This document shows, piece after piece, positions 8,411 through 16,917 of a DNA stretch of 64,000 bases. The translations under genes and the position numbers were made by a program. The stretch's first letter is position 1; each line of letters opens with the position of its first letter. The notes under the pieces were generated by a model. That model made no database searches, was not told the origin of the DNA, and saw nothing but the letters and a program-made list of their open reading frames with translations. Source of the stretch: Stigmatella aurantiaca DW4/3-1 (lineage in GTDB: Bacteria; Myxococcota; Myxococcia; Myxococcales; Myxococcaceae); NCBI RefSeq assembly GCF_000165485.1, contig NC_014623.1, forward strand, positions 8,078,893 through 8,142,892, in the 5' to 3' direction.

Positions 8411-9010
8411 ATGGTCGATAAGAAGTACACGCCGCTCAAGTTCCCGGAGCTCAAGGGCCTCAAGGGCATCAGCGATGCGGTCCTCGAAACGCACTTCAAG
8501 CTGTACGAGGGCTATGTCAACCGCGCCAACAAGCTCACCGAGAGCCTGTCGGGTCTGGCCACCCAGGGCGAAGCCTCCGGAACCAACCCCGTCTACGCGG
8601 AGCTGACGCGTCGCCTGGGCTTCGAATACAACGGCATGGTCCTTCACGAGTACTACTTCGGCAACCTGAAGCCGGGCGGTACCCCGCCGGGTGACCGGCT
8701 GAAGAAGGCGTTCGAGGCAAGCTTCGGCTCCTTCGAGAACTGGCTGACGGACTTCAAGGCCGTGGCCACCATGCCGGGCATCGGCTGGGCCGTCACCTTC
8801 CAGGATCCGCGCAACGGGTGGCTGTCCAACCATTGGATCACCCTGCACGAGACCAACAACATCGCGGGCTTCACGCCCATCATCGTCCTGGACGCGTGGG
8901 AGCACGCCTTCGTCCCGGACTACAAGGCCAACGAGCGCGCCAAGTACGTGGATGCGTACTTCTCCAACATCGATTACGAGGCCGCCCAGGCGCGGCTGAA
9001 CGTGAAGTAG
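8411..9010 (+). CDS. Superoxide dismutase (Fe/Mn family)
   Basis: A cytoplasmic Fe- or Mn-dependent enzyme dismuting superoxide. Of 199 residues, the likely metal ligands are His28 (LETHFKLYEGY), His79 (MVLHEYYF), Asp161 and His165 (VLDAWEHAF). The N-terminal helix lacks the usual HH pair of KHHQ(A/T)YV and is one residue shorter around this point, placing it in a divergent branch of the family; metal preference cannot be assigned. A strong AGGAGG lies just upstream of the ATG, and a hairpin sits in the leader. A stem-loop terminator candidate follows at 9036-9061. Confidence 0.93.
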   Translation: MVDKKYTPLKFPELKGLKGISDAVLETHFKLYEGYVNRANKLTESLSGLATQGEASGTNPVYAELTRRLGFEYNGMVLHEYYFGNLKPGGTPPGDRLKKAFEASFGSFENWLTDFKAVATMPGIGWAVTFQDPRNGWLSNHWITLHETNNIAGFTPIIVLDAWEHAFVPDYKANERAKYVDAYFSNIDYEAAQARLNVK

Positions 9011-9035
9011 CGCCCTCCCCGTCTCGGCCGCGGGC

Positions 9036-9061
9036 CCTCTCTCCTTGCGACAGGGGAGAGG
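9036..9061 (+). terminator. Stem-loop after sod
   Basis: CCTCTCTCC (9036-9044) pairs with GGGGAGAGG (9053-9061), nine pairs including one G-U, around an 8-nt loop. It lies 26 bp past the sod stop. No clear U-run follows, so termination efficiency is uncertain. Confidence 0.5.
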
Positions 9062-9196
9062 TGCTTGAAGGCCGTGTCCACTGGCGGCTACCCCCTGGCA
9101 CCTGGCGCTTGCCGTGCCGCCAACATCTGGCTACGAGTCGCTCCTCCCCGTTGCTCCTCCCCCTGGAGGCGGGCCGGAAAGGAAGACGCGTACCTT

Positions 9197-10021
9197 ATGC
9201 AGCGAATCTTCTCGGTGGTTCTGAGTCTCACGGTCGCGGCAGGCTTCTCCGCGGGCTGCGCCACGCAGCGCATCAAGGCGGAAAAAGCCGTGGCCAACGT
9301 GCTCATCTCGGACGAGCAGGAGGCGGAGCTCGGCGCGCAGGTGAAAAAGCAGCTCGAGCAGGAGGAGAAGATCCAGTACGTCCAGGATCAGGCCGTCGTG
9401 GACTACGTGAACACCGTGGCCACCCCCATCCTCCGGGCGGCCAACCGGGACCGCAAAGGGGTGAAGTGGCAGGTCTTCGTCATCAATGATCCGAAGACGG
9501 TCAATGCCTTCGCCACGCCCGGCGGCTACCTCTATGTCTACACGGGGCTCATCCTCGCGGCGGACAACGAGGCGGAGCTCGCCGGGGTGCTGGCGCACGA
9601 GGCGGGCCACGTGGTGGGCCGGCACTCGGCGCGGGCCATGGTGAATGCCTATGGCCTCCAGGCCCTGAGCGAGCTGGCGCTGGGCAAGAACCCCGGCGTC
9701 GCGGCGCAGATCGCCGCGCAGTTGGCGGGCACGGGCGCGCAGCTGGCCCATGGCCGCAGCGAGGAGACGGAGGCGGACGAGTACGGCGCGCGCTACTCGG
9801 CGGCGGCCGGCTATGACCCCAAGGGCCTCATCACCTTCTTCGACAAGTTGAGGAAGCAGGAGGGCACCACGCCCGGGGTGCTCAAGTGGCTGAGCACGCA
9901 CCCCACCAGCGCCGACCGCATCTCGCACCTCCAGCAGTACATCTCCCAGAACAACCTGAGCGGCACGAACGTGGGCGCCGAGCGGATCACCCCCATCAAG
10001 CAGCGCCTGCAGGGCCGCTGA
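9197..10021 (+). CDS. M48-family zinc metalloprotease lipoprotein
   Basis: The 274-residue protein has a lipoprotein signal (VVLSLTVAAGFSAGC, lipidated Cys about 20). A peptidase M48 domain follows: zinc motif HEAGHVVGRHSAR in the middle and the third ligand Glu in SEETEADEYGARY. The DEYG and DKLRKQEG context matches the BepA/LoiP group of periplasmic or outer-membrane quality-control proteases. The frame is open upstream to 9065, but the lipoprotein signal starts at the ATG at 9197, with GGAAAGGAAG about 14 nt before it. It is monocistronic, convergent with the YihY-family gene. Confidence 0.9.
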   Translation: MQRIFSVVLSLTVAAGFSAGCATQRIKAEKAVANVLISDEQEAELGAQVKKQLEQEEKIQYVQDQAVVDYVNTVATPILRAANRDRKGVKWQVFVINDPKTVNAFATPGGYLYVYTGLILAADNEAELAGVLAHEAGHVVGRHSARAMVNAYGLQALSELALGKNPGVAAQIAAQLAGTGAQLAHGRSEETEADEYGARYSAAAGYDPKGLITFFDKLRKQEGTTPGVLKWLSTHPTSADRISHLQQYISQNNLSGTNVGAERITPIKQRLQGR

Positions 10022-10032
10022 GCAGCCTCGGA

Positions 10033-10061
10033 AGGCCCCGGCCCCGCTGTGCCGGGGGCCT
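10033..10061. terminator. Hairpin between convergent genes
   Basis: AGGCCCCGGC (10033-10042) is complementary to GCCGGGGGCCT (10051-10061) with one bulged G and an 8-nt loop. It fills the 45-bp gap between the convergent M48 and YihY-family genes and could act in both directions. Confidence 0.5.
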
Positions 10062-10066
10062 GCCGG

Positions 10067-11116
10067 TCAGTGCACGGTGGGGTTTGGCGGATCCGGAGGT
10101 CCGGAGGGCTCGGGGGCTTGTCCCCGGGCCACGCGCCGCTTCCAGCGCCAGAACGCATCCCGCGTCTTTCGCGCGCTGCTGGCGCTCTTGGCCGCGCCGG
10201 GCGTCTTGAGGGGCGGCTCCAGGGGGGACGGCTCGCCCGGGGCCCGCGCCCCCTTCGCCTTCGAGCGCGCGTCCAGCGAGGCGTGCTCCAAAATGGCGTT
10301 CACCTCTCCACCGACGATGAAGATGAGGCCGCTGATGTAGAGCCACGTCAGCAGCACCACCACCCCGCCGATGGAGCCATACGTGACGTTGTAGTTGCCG
10401 AACTCATCCACGTACTGGGTGAAGCCCCAGGTGCTCACCAGCCACAGCACCGTGCCCAGCACGGAGCCCGGGGTGATGTACTTGAAGCGCTGCTTCACGT
10501 CCGGCAGCACGTAGTAACAGAGCGCCAGCATCAGCATCACCAGCGAGGCCGTGAACGGCCAGCGCAGCCACGACCAGAACAGGTGGAACGCATCGATGAG
10601 CTGGAGCCGCTCGGCGAACCACTGCCCCACCCGGCCGCCCAGCAGGAACACCGTGAAGGACAAGGGCAGCAGCAGCGTGCCCACCAGCGTCATCAACATG
10701 GCCACACCCTGCGTCTTCCAGACGGGCCGGGACTCCGGGACGTCGTAGGCGAGGTTGAGCGCCTTGCGCAGCGCATCCACCCCGCGCGAGGCCGACCAGA
10801 GCGCCACCAGGAAGCCGAGGGTGAGCAGCTTGGGCCGGGGCTGATTCACCAGCGAGCGCAGGTGCTCGTCGATCAGCGACAGGGCATCCCCCGGCACCAG
10901 CGGCGCGATGCGCTGCAACATCGCCTCCACCGTCCCCGGCGCGAAGGGCAGGTACGCCGCCAGCGTGACGAGGAAGAACAGCAGCGGGAAGAGCGAGAAC
11001 AGGAAGTAGTACGACAGCTGCGCGGCACAATCGGTGGCCGTGTCTTCCTGAAACTCCTTGATGAAGCGCCGGCCGAACTCACGCCACGAGAGGTGTTTGA
11101 GTTTCAACAGTCGCAT
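10067..11116 (-). CDS. YihY/BrkB-family inner-membrane protein
   Basis: A 349-residue polytopic protein with about six hydrophobic segments. It shows the family's N-terminal pattern DTATDCAAQLSYYFLFSLFPLLFF and the region YITPGSVLGTVLWLVSTWGF then YNVTYGSIGGVVVLLTWLY. The C-terminus is a cytoplasmic Lys/Pro-rich tail. Although first called ribonuclease BN, this family is not RNase BN; its role is unknown. The frame is open 36 codons upstream, but the ATG at 11116 is preceded by GGAGGGAGG and matches the family start. Confidence 0.88.
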   Translation of the reverse strand: MRLLKLKHLSWREFGRRFIKEFQEDTATDCAAQLSYYFLFSLFPLLFFLVTLAAYLPFAPGTVEAMLQRIAPLVPGDALSLIDEHLRSLVNQPRPKLLTLGFLVALWSASRGVDALRKALNLAYDVPESRPVWKTQGVAMLMTLVGTLLLPLSFTVFLLGGRVGQWFAERLQLIDAFHLFWSWLRWPFTASLVMLMLALCYYVLPDVKQRFKYITPGSVLGTVLWLVSTWGFTQYVDEFGNYNVTYGSIGGVVVLLTWLYISGLIFIVGGEVNAILEHASLDARSKAKGARAPGEPSPLEPPLKTPGAAKSASSARKTRDAFWRWKRRVARGQAPEPSGPPDPPNPTVH

Positions 11117-11248
11117 CCACCCTCCCTCCCACAGGTCAAAGAAGGTGGGGATGCACAGGACGCCGCGCAGCAGACGGGCAGACGAGCCCCTGCTTTTCAA
11201 CGGCCTTTCCCGGTGGGTTTTCAAAGGCTGCTAGATTCCAGGGCCGTC

Positions 11249-11881
11249 ATGCGCACACTTCCCCTCCTGCTCCTCGTCCTGCTCGCGGGCCCCGCCGCCG
11301 CCCAGAAGTCGGGCGCGGCCATCCGCTGCCAAGAGGACCACACCGCCTGCAAGGAAGACTGCACCGTCGAGTACGGAAGCAGCTCCCGCACCTACAACAA
11401 GCTCGGCGCCTGCTTGCGCAAGTGCGAGACCACCTTCGGCACCTGCAAGGAGCGGCACTTCTCTTTGCAGCAGCACAACTTCGACCCCGCCACCGGCGCT
11501 TCCTCTCCCCCATCCGACGAGCCCACCGCGCGGACCGCGCCCCGCACCGTCTCCGATGACAGCAGCGAGGCCCTGGCCGAAGACGCCTCCCCCGCCCGGC
11601 GCCAGGACGCCCTGAAGGGCCCCACGCCTTCGTCCACCTCCACCCCGCCGAGCGAAGAGGCCCCCGTGGTCGAGCGCCGGGGCGTCTACCGCGCCTCCGA
11701 GGCCCACAAGCCCTCGGCGCCCGCGGAGGAGCCCGCGGAGACCCCAGCGCCCGTGGAGGAGGAAGCCGTCGCGCCCGCCCCGCCCCCCCCTCCGGCGCCC
11801 AAGCCCGCCCCCCAGCGGTCCTCTGTCCCCAAGGAGCCCAAGAAGAAGGACATCTCCGACTGGGATCCCACCGAGAAGTGA
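11249..11881 (+). CDS. Secreted Cys- and Pro-rich hypothetical protein
   Basis: A 210-residue protein, not recognised as a named family. A signal peptide (MRTLPLLLLVLLAGPAAAQ) is followed by a compact domain with six cysteines spaced C-x6-C-x3-C ... C-x3-C-x6-C (residues about 27-65), consistent with a disulfide-bonded helical hairpin. A long Ser/Thr/Pro/Glu-rich low-complexity tail of about 130 residues contains a run of Pro and ends in Lys-rich sequence. It starts 132 bp from the divergent YihY-family gene and ends 28 bp before queG on the opposite strand. Location is likely periplasmic or extracellular. Confidence 0.7.
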   Translation: MRTLPLLLLVLLAGPAAAQKSGAAIRCQEDHTACKEDCTVEYGSSSRTYNKLGACLRKCETTFGTCKERHFSLQQHNFDPATGASSPPSDEPTARTAPRTVSDDSSEALAEDASPARRQDALKGPTPSSTSTPPSEEAPVVERRGVYRASEAHKPSAPAEEPAETPAPVEEEAVAPAPPPPPAPKPAPQRSSVPKEPKKKDISDWDPTEK

Positions 11882-11909
11882 CTCTGGCGGGCCCCGTGGG
11901 AGGTCCGCG

Positions 11910-12929
11910 TCACTGAGCCAGTTGCCGGAGCGCCCACTGCGCGGCGCTCCGGACCGGCTCACTGGGCTCTTCGCAGAGCTTTTCCAGCAACGCCCGGGCC
12001 TGCTCCTGGCGGGCCGCTCCCAGCGCATAGATGGCATTGCGCCGGAGCCCGTCGTAGCGCGCCCGCGCGAGCGCGGTCCCCGGAATGAACTGCGCGTATT
12101 GCTCGGGGGTGAGCCCGGCCAGCTCCATCACGCCCAGGCCCGCGACGGCCCGGGGGGCGAAACGGGGGTGCTCCGCGAAGACGGGCTTGCGATTGAGCGG
12201 ACACACGTCCTGGCAGATGTCACAGCCAAAGACGAGGCTGTCCATCGCGAAGCGGAAGGCCTCGGGCACCTCCTGGCTGCGGTTCTCGATGGTCTGGTAG
12301 GACAGGCATGCGCGGGCATCCACGCGGCCGTTGCCCACCAGCGCCCCCGTGGGACACGACAGGAGGCACCTGCGGCAGGCGCCACACCGGTCCGTGGCGG
12401 GCCCCTCGCCATAGGCATCCACCTCGGCGTCGAGGATGAGCGTGGCCAGCAACACCCAGGAGCCATAGCGCTCGGTGATGAAGCAGCCGTTCTTCCCCAC
12501 GTAGCCCATCCCCGAGCGGGCCGCCCACACCTTCTCCATCATCGGCCCGCTGTCCACGCCGCCGTAAGTCCCGATCCCCGGGTAGCTCTCCTGGAGCGCC
12601 TTGCGGAAGGCCTTCATCCGGTCCCGCAGCGTCGAGTGGTAGTCCCGCCCCCGGGCGTACCGGGCAATGGGCGAGTCGGCGGCCTCGGGATCATCCCGGT
12701 AATAGTTGTTGGCGAAGGTCACCACCGTCTTCGCCCCGGGCAGGAGCAGGCGGACATCCAGACGCTCCGCCGCCCGTTCGCCCATCCAATCCATGTCGGC
12801 CGCGTAGCCAGCCTCCACCCAGGAGCAGAGCGCTTCGGGCGGAATGGGCTCCGCGCGCGAGAAGCCCACCAGGTCGAAGCCAACGGCTTCGGCGAGCTGA
12901 CGCAACCAGGCGGTCGGCAAGGAACTCAA
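11910..12929 (-). CDS. queG: Epoxyqueuosine reductase
   Basis: QueG reduces epoxyqueuosine to queuosine in tRNA using a corrinoid and two 4Fe-4S clusters. The cluster ligands are visible as CGACRRCLLSCPTGA and CDICQDVCPLN. The C-terminus has HEAT-like helices (LRRNAIYALGAARQEQARALLEKL), as in full-length QueG. No ATG is in frame at the N-terminus; the TTG at 12929 is preceded by AAGAAGG and gives 339 residues starting MSSLPTAWLRQLAEAVGFDLVGF, a normal beginning. A cobalamin adenosyltransferase gene lies 38 bp upstream on the same strand, an apt neighbour for a B12-dependent enzyme. Confidence 0.93.
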   Translation of the reverse strand: MSSLPTAWLRQLAEAVGFDLVGFSRAEPIPPEALCSWVEAGYAADMDWMGERAAERLDVRLLLPGAKTVVTFANNYYRDDPEAADSPIARYARGRDYHSTLRDRMKAFRKALQESYPGIGTYGGVDSGPMMEKVWAARSGMGYVGKNGCFITERYGSWVLLATLILDAEVDAYGEGPATDRCGACRRCLLSCPTGALVGNGRVDARACLSYQTIENRSQEVPEAFRFAMDSLVFGCDICQDVCPLNRKPVFAEHPRFAPRAVAGLGVMELAGLTPEQYAQFIPGTALARARYDGLRRNAIYALGAARQEQARALLEKLCEEPSEPVRSAAQWALRQLAQ

Positions 12930-12967
12930 GGCGCCCTTCTTCTACTCTCCCCCCTCGCCGAAGCGGG

Positions 12968-13528
12968 CTATTTCGCGGGCTTCTCCGGTATCCACTTCAC
13001 ATCCGCGACCCCCGCCCGGTGGTTGGCCACCCGGGCCATGACAAAAAGCAGATCCGAGAGGCGATTGAGGAAAACCACGGTCTCTGCCGGCACCGTGGCT
13101 TCGCGCACCAGGGGAATGACCCGCCGCTCCGCCCTGCGGCACACCGTGCGCGCCAGGTGCAGCGCGCTCGACGCTTGCGTGCCCCCGGGCAGGATGAAGT
13201 GGGTCATCTTCGGCAGCTCGCCCTCGAAGGCATCGATGGCCTGCTCCATGGCCTCGACCCACTCCGCCTTGAGCACCGGAATGTGCGCGGCCGCCTTGGT
13301 GCCCGTGGGCGTCGCCAGCACCGCGCCCACGGTGAAGAGCTGCTCCTGGAGTTGGTGCAGGAGCCCCCCCAGTTCCGCCGGCAGGGAGAGGCTGCGGGCC
13401 AGGCCCAGCGTCGCGTTCAGCTCATCGACCTCGCCGTACGCGTCCACCCGCGCGTCGTCCTTCGGAACACGCCCGCCCCCAAAGAGCCCTGTCTCTCCCG
13501 CATCGCCGCTCTTCGTGTAGATCTTCAT
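12968..13528 (-). CDS. pduO: PduO-type ATP:cob(I)alamin adenosyltransferase
   Basis: The enzyme transfers the adenosyl group of ATP to cob(I)alamin to make coenzyme B12. The N-terminus MKIYTKSGDAGETGLFGG is the PduO/MMAB ATP-binding signature, and VDAYGEVDELNA, LPGGTQASSALHLARTVCRRAER and LNRLSDLLFVMAR follow in order. At 186 residues it is family length. I took the ATG at 13528 rather than an upstream in-frame start at 13603, since the signature begins there. It probably shares a transcript with queG and is divergent from thyA. Confidence 0.94.
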   Translation of the reverse strand: MKIYTKSGDAGETGLFGGGRVPKDDARVDAYGEVDELNATLGLARSLSLPAELGGLLHQLQEQLFTVGAVLATPTGTKAAAHIPVLKAEWVEAMEQAIDAFEGELPKMTHFILPGGTQASSALHLARTVCRRAERRVIPLVREATVPAETVVFLNRLSDLLFVMARVANHRAGVADVKWIPEKPAK

Positions 13529-13631
13529 GGGGCGCCCTTCTACTTCTCCTGGAGGCCCCATCGAGAGCGTCCAGACGCCCCGGGGAACGACGGTTTCTTG
13601 CATCTAGACCTACCTGCGCCTACAAAGGCGC

Positions 13632-14426
13632 ATGAAGCAATACCTGGACCTCCTGGACCGTGTCCTGAAGGATGGAACGAAGCGGGGCGACCGCACGGGG
13701 ACCGGAACCCTCAGTCTCTTCGGGCCTCAGCTCCGGTTTGATCTCACCCAGGGCTTCCCGCTCCTCACCACCAAGAAGCTCCACCTGAAGTCCATCCTCC
13801 ACGAGCTGTTGTGGATGCTCCGGGGCGACACCAGCGTGCGCTCGCTCCAGGCACAGGGGGTCACCATCTGGGACGAGTGGGCAGACGCGCAGGGCAACCT
13901 CGGCCCCGTGTACGGCCACCAGTGGCGCTCCTGGTCCGGGCCCCAGGGACAGTCCATCGATCAGATGCGCCAGGTCGTGGAAAGCCTGCGCAAAAACCCC
14001 GAGTCGCGGCGCCACATCGTCAGCGCGTGGAACGTGGCGGACCTGCCCGCCATGAAGCTGCCGCCCTGCCACATCCTCTTCCAGTTCTACGTGGCCAACG
14101 GGCGCCTGTCCTGCCAGCTCTACCAGCGCAGCGCCGACCTCTTCCTGGGGCTGCCCTTCAACATCGCCTCCTACGCCTTGTTGACGATGATGGTGGCGCA
14201 GGCCACGGGGCTCACCGCCCACGAGTTCATCCACACGCTGGGCGATGCCCACCTGTACCTCAACCACGTGGAGCAGGCGCGCACGCAACTGGCGCGGGAG
14301 CCTCGCCCCTTGCCGCGGATGCAGCTCAACCCGGAGGTGAAGGACCTCTTCGCCTTCCGGTACGAGGACTTCACGCTCCAGGAGTACGAGCCCCACCCCG
14401 CCATCAAAGCCCCCGTGGCCGTATGA
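13632..14426 (+). CDS. thyA: Thymidylate synthase
   Basis: ThyA methylates dUMP to dTMP with methylene-tetrahydrofolate, yielding dihydrofolate. It is 264 residues, with the nucleophilic Cys in [12 protein letters not shown], the phosphate-binding RRHIVSAWN and [14 protein letters not shown], and [13 protein letters not shown]. The stop overlaps the folA start (ATGA at 14423-14426), which couples production of ThyA to the enzyme that recycles its dihydrofolate product. The ATG is 12 bp into the post-leader sequence after a divergent promoter region of 103 bp. Confidence 0.97.
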   Translation: MKQYLDLLDRVLKDGTKRGDRTGTGTLSLFGPQLRFDLTQGFPLLTTKKLHLKSILHELLWMLRGDTSVRSLQAQGVTIWDEWADAQGNLGPVYGHQWRSWSGPQGQSIDQMRQVVESLRKNPESRRHIVSAWNVADLPAMKLPPCHILFQFYVANGRLSCQLYQRSADLFLGLPFNIASYALLTMMVAQATGLTAHEFIHTLGDAHLYLNHVEQARTQLAREPRPLPRMQLNPEVKDLFAFRYEDFTLQEYEPHPAIKAPVAV

Positions 14427-14905
14427 CGCTGTCCGCCATCGTCGCCATGGCCGCCAACCGCGTGATTGGCGCGAACAACCAGCTCCCCTGGCGCCTGCCC
14501 ACGGACCTCGCCCGCTTCAAGCGGCTCACGATGGGGCACACCCTCCTCCTGGGCCGGAAGACCTACGAGTCCATCGGCCGCCCCCTGCCGGGCCGTACCC
14601 TCGTCGTGGTGACGCGCCAGCGGGACTACGCTCCCGCGGGCGTCCAGGTGGTCCACTCGCTGGAGGAGGCCCTCGCACGGGCGCGCGGCGACACCGAAGC
14701 CTTCATCGCCGGGGGCGCGGACCTCTACGCCCAGACACAACACCTGTGGAACCGGCTCTATCTGACCCGCATCGAGCGGGATGTCCCAGGCGATACCTGG
14801 TTCCCCGAGGTGGACCTCTCCGCCTGGCGCCTCATCGAGCAGGAACATCACCCCGCCACGGGCGAATCAGGGCTCCCCCATGCCTTCCTCACCTACGAGC
14901 GCTGA
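14423..14905 (+). CDS. folA: Dihydrofolate reductase
   Basis: FolA reduces dihydrofolate with NADPH. The 160-residue protein begins [16 protein letters not shown], followed by [16 protein letters not shown] with the catalytic acidic Asp in the expected position, then [22 protein letters not shown] (NADPH contacts) and [11 protein letters not shown]. The ATG overlaps the thyA stop, so the pair is translationally coupled. The frame upstream is open only as a thyA shadow. Confidence 0.96.
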   Translation: MTLSAIVAMAANRVIGANNQLPWRLPTDLARFKRLTMGHTLLLGRKTYESIGRPLPGRTLVVVTRQRDYAPAGVQVVHSLEEALARARGDTEAFIAGGADLYAQTQHLWNRLYLTRIERDVPGDTWFPEVDLSAWRLIEQEHHPATGESGLPHAFLTYER

Positions 14906-14939
14906 GCAACCCACGCGCTGAGGCTGTTTCACCCCCTCG

Positions 14940-14963
14940 AATTTGAGTCTGATTCTCAAAATT
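14940..14963. promoter_or_regulatory. Fur-box-like palindrome before the FTR1 gene
   Basis: The near-perfect palindrome AATTTGAG-TCTGATT-CTCAAAATT sits in a locally AT-rich patch. Its core TGAGTCTGATTCTCA resembles the 7-1-7 Fur consensus TGATAATNATTATCA at most positions. It lies just upstream of a predicted iron permease gene, making iron-responsive repression plausible. Assignment to Fur rather than another dimeric repressor is inference. Confidence 0.6.
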
Positions 14964-14997
14964 GAGGGAAATGGCCCCGGCTGGTAAAAGTGGGAGC

Positions 14998-16851
14998 GTG
15001 AATCGCGCATGGATCGCCGCAGGGGTGTCACTGCTCATGGTGTGGCCCTGGATGGCCCGCGCCGACGAGGCCGCGTCCGAGGGGCGCACGTGGCACCGGC
15101 TGGTGGGCATCCTCCAGTACCTGGAGGCGGACTACCCGGCCGCCGTCGAATCCCAGTCCGAGTTCGAGCTGACGGAGCAGAAGAGCTTCATCGCCGAGGC
15201 GATGGGGGCCGCCCAGGAGCTGGGGCCCGCGGGGCTGGGATTTCTTCCCCGTCTCCAGGAAGTGAAAGCGCGGGTGGATCAAGGCACGGATCCGGAAGGC
15301 GTGAGCCGGGACTGCGGGGCCCTCGTGGAGGATCTGGTGCTGGCCGGAGGCCTGGCCCGCAGCCCCCGCCGGGTGCCGGACCTGGCCCGGGGTGAGCAGC
15401 TCTTCAAGGTCGCCTGTGCGTCCTGTCACGGCGTGGATGGCCGCGCGCAGGTGAGCATCGCCCAGACGATGGAGCCGCAGCCAGCCAACTTCCAGGATCC
15501 GGAGACCATGGAGGGCCTCACCCCGTACAAGGCCTTCAACACCACCAGCTTCGGCGTTCCCGGCACGGCGATGCCGGGCTTCCCCACCCTCTCCGAGGAC
15601 GAGCGCTGGTCGCTGGCCTTCTATGTCTTCACCCTCCGCCAGCCGCCGTGCGAGGGCCTTCCGCCCCGCGCCTCGCTGGAGCGCCTGGCCACCGCCACGG
15701 ATCCGCAGTTGGTGGCGGACCACGGCGAGCAGCACCTGGCCTGTTTGCGGCGGAAGCTGCCGGACGCGGACGAGGAGCGCTCGCTGCTCACGGCCCGGGG
15801 CGAAGTGGAGAATGCCCTGCGCCTGGGCGCCGCCGGGGACTACCTGGGCGCGCGCAACGCACTGCTCGATGCGTACCTCAATGGCCTGGAGCCCGTGGAG
15901 GTGAAGCTGAGCGCCCGGGAGCCCGAACTGGTGGCGCGGCTGGAGCAGGCTTTCCTCCAGGCGCGGCTCGCCGCCGAGCAGCGCAGCCCGCACCTGCAAG
16001 ACGAGGGGCGGGAGCTGCTCTCGCTGCTGGACCAGGCACGGCGGGGCAGTGGCCACACGGCGAGCTTGCTCTCCGTCGTCTGGCTCACCCTCTTCATCCT
16101 GCTGCGCGAGGGCTTCGAGGCGATGATCATCGTCACGGCCCTGCTGGCCTCGCTTCGCAAGCTGGACGCCACCCACCATGCCCGCATCGTCCACGCGGGG
16201 TGGATCTCCGCCCTCGGGGTGGGCGCGCTGGCGTTCCTCTTTGGCCAGCACCTGCTGGCGGGGGCCAACCGGGAGCTGCTCGAGGGCGTAGCGGCGCTCG
16301 TCGCGGTGGCCATGCTCCTGTACGCGGCGCTGTGGCTCAATGCGCGCGCCAACGTGAGCCACTTCATGGGCGAGCTGCGCCAGAAGATGCAGGGCGCGCT
16401 GGGCCGGGGCAGCGCCGTGGGCGTGTTCACCATCGCCTTCACGGCGGTGCTGCGCGAGAGCTTCGAGACGGCGCTGTTCCTCCAGGGGCTGGCGCTCGAC
16501 TCGGCCTCCGGCGTGGCCTGGGGCGTGGCCGCGGGCCTCGTGGCCCTCATCGCGCTGGTCTTCTTCGTGCGCTACGTGGGCTACAAGCTGCCCATGAAGA
16601 CGCTCTTCAAGGCGTCCACCGCCGTGCTCGTCGCCACCGCCGTCGTGCTGCTGGGCAAGGGGCTGCACGCGCTCCAGGAGATCGCCCTCCTGCCGCTGGT
16701 TCCCTTCCCCTTCGTGACCGTGGACATGCTGGGCGTCTTCCCGGACCTGGTGTCCTTCGTGCCGCAGTTGGTGCTCGCGCTGTCCCCCCTGCTCCTCGCC
16801 CTCCGCCGGAGCCGGACCGCGCGTCTGGCGGGCGCCTCGACCCAGGGCTGA
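14998..16851 (+). CDS. Cytochrome c - FTR1 fusion iron permease
   Basis: A 617-residue membrane protein. After a signal segment (AWIAAGVSLLMVWPWMARA) comes a periplasmic helical domain and a cytochrome c module with CASCH at 140-144 and the axial-Met region GTAMPGFPTLSEDERW. A second helical spacer precedes seven hydrophobic segments forming the FTR1 permease, with REGFE (370-374) and RESFE (486-490) as the two RExxE iron-binding motifs. Such fusions are thought to import iron with electron transfer at the heme. Start choice is uncertain: GTG 14998 gives the cleanest signal peptide; ATG 14971 adds nine residues. The Fur-like site just upstream fits iron control. Confidence 0.88.
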   Translation: MNRAWIAAGVSLLMVWPWMARADEAASEGRTWHRLVGILQYLEADYPAAVESQSEFELTEQKSFIAEAMGAAQELGPAGLGFLPRLQEVKARVDQGTDPEGVSRDCGALVEDLVLAGGLARSPRRVPDLARGEQLFKVACASCHGVDGRAQVSIAQTMEPQPANFQDPETMEGLTPYKAFNTTSFGVPGTAMPGFPTLSEDERWSLAFYVFTLRQPPCEGLPPRASLERLATATDPQLVADHGEQHLACLRRKLPDADEERSLLTARGEVENALRLGAAGDYLGARNALLDAYLNGLEPVEVKLSAREPELVARLEQAFLQARLAAEQRSPHLQDEGRELLSLLDQARRGSGHTASLLSVVWLTLFILLREGFEAMIIVTALLASLRKLDATHHARIVHAGWISALGVGALAFLFGQHLLAGANRELLEGVAALVAVAMLLYAALWLNARANVSHFMGELRQKMQGALGRGSAVGVFTIAFTAVLRESFETALFLQGLALDSASGVAWGVAAGLVALIALVFFVRYVGYKLPMKTLFKASTAVLVATAVVLLGKGLHALQEIALLPLVPFPFVTVDMLGVFPDLVSFVPQLVLALSPLLLALRRSRTARLAGASTQG

Positions 16852-16917
16852 GGGAACCCGGAAAGCCTTCCCGGGAAGCGTGCCCCCTCCAGGGGAAAAG
16901 CCCGCTAGGCTGACGCC

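Noticed and set aside
9096-9114. TGGCAC ... TTGC resembling a sigma-54 promoter before the M48 gene
   Set aside because: The GG to GC spacing is 12 instead of the required 10 bases.
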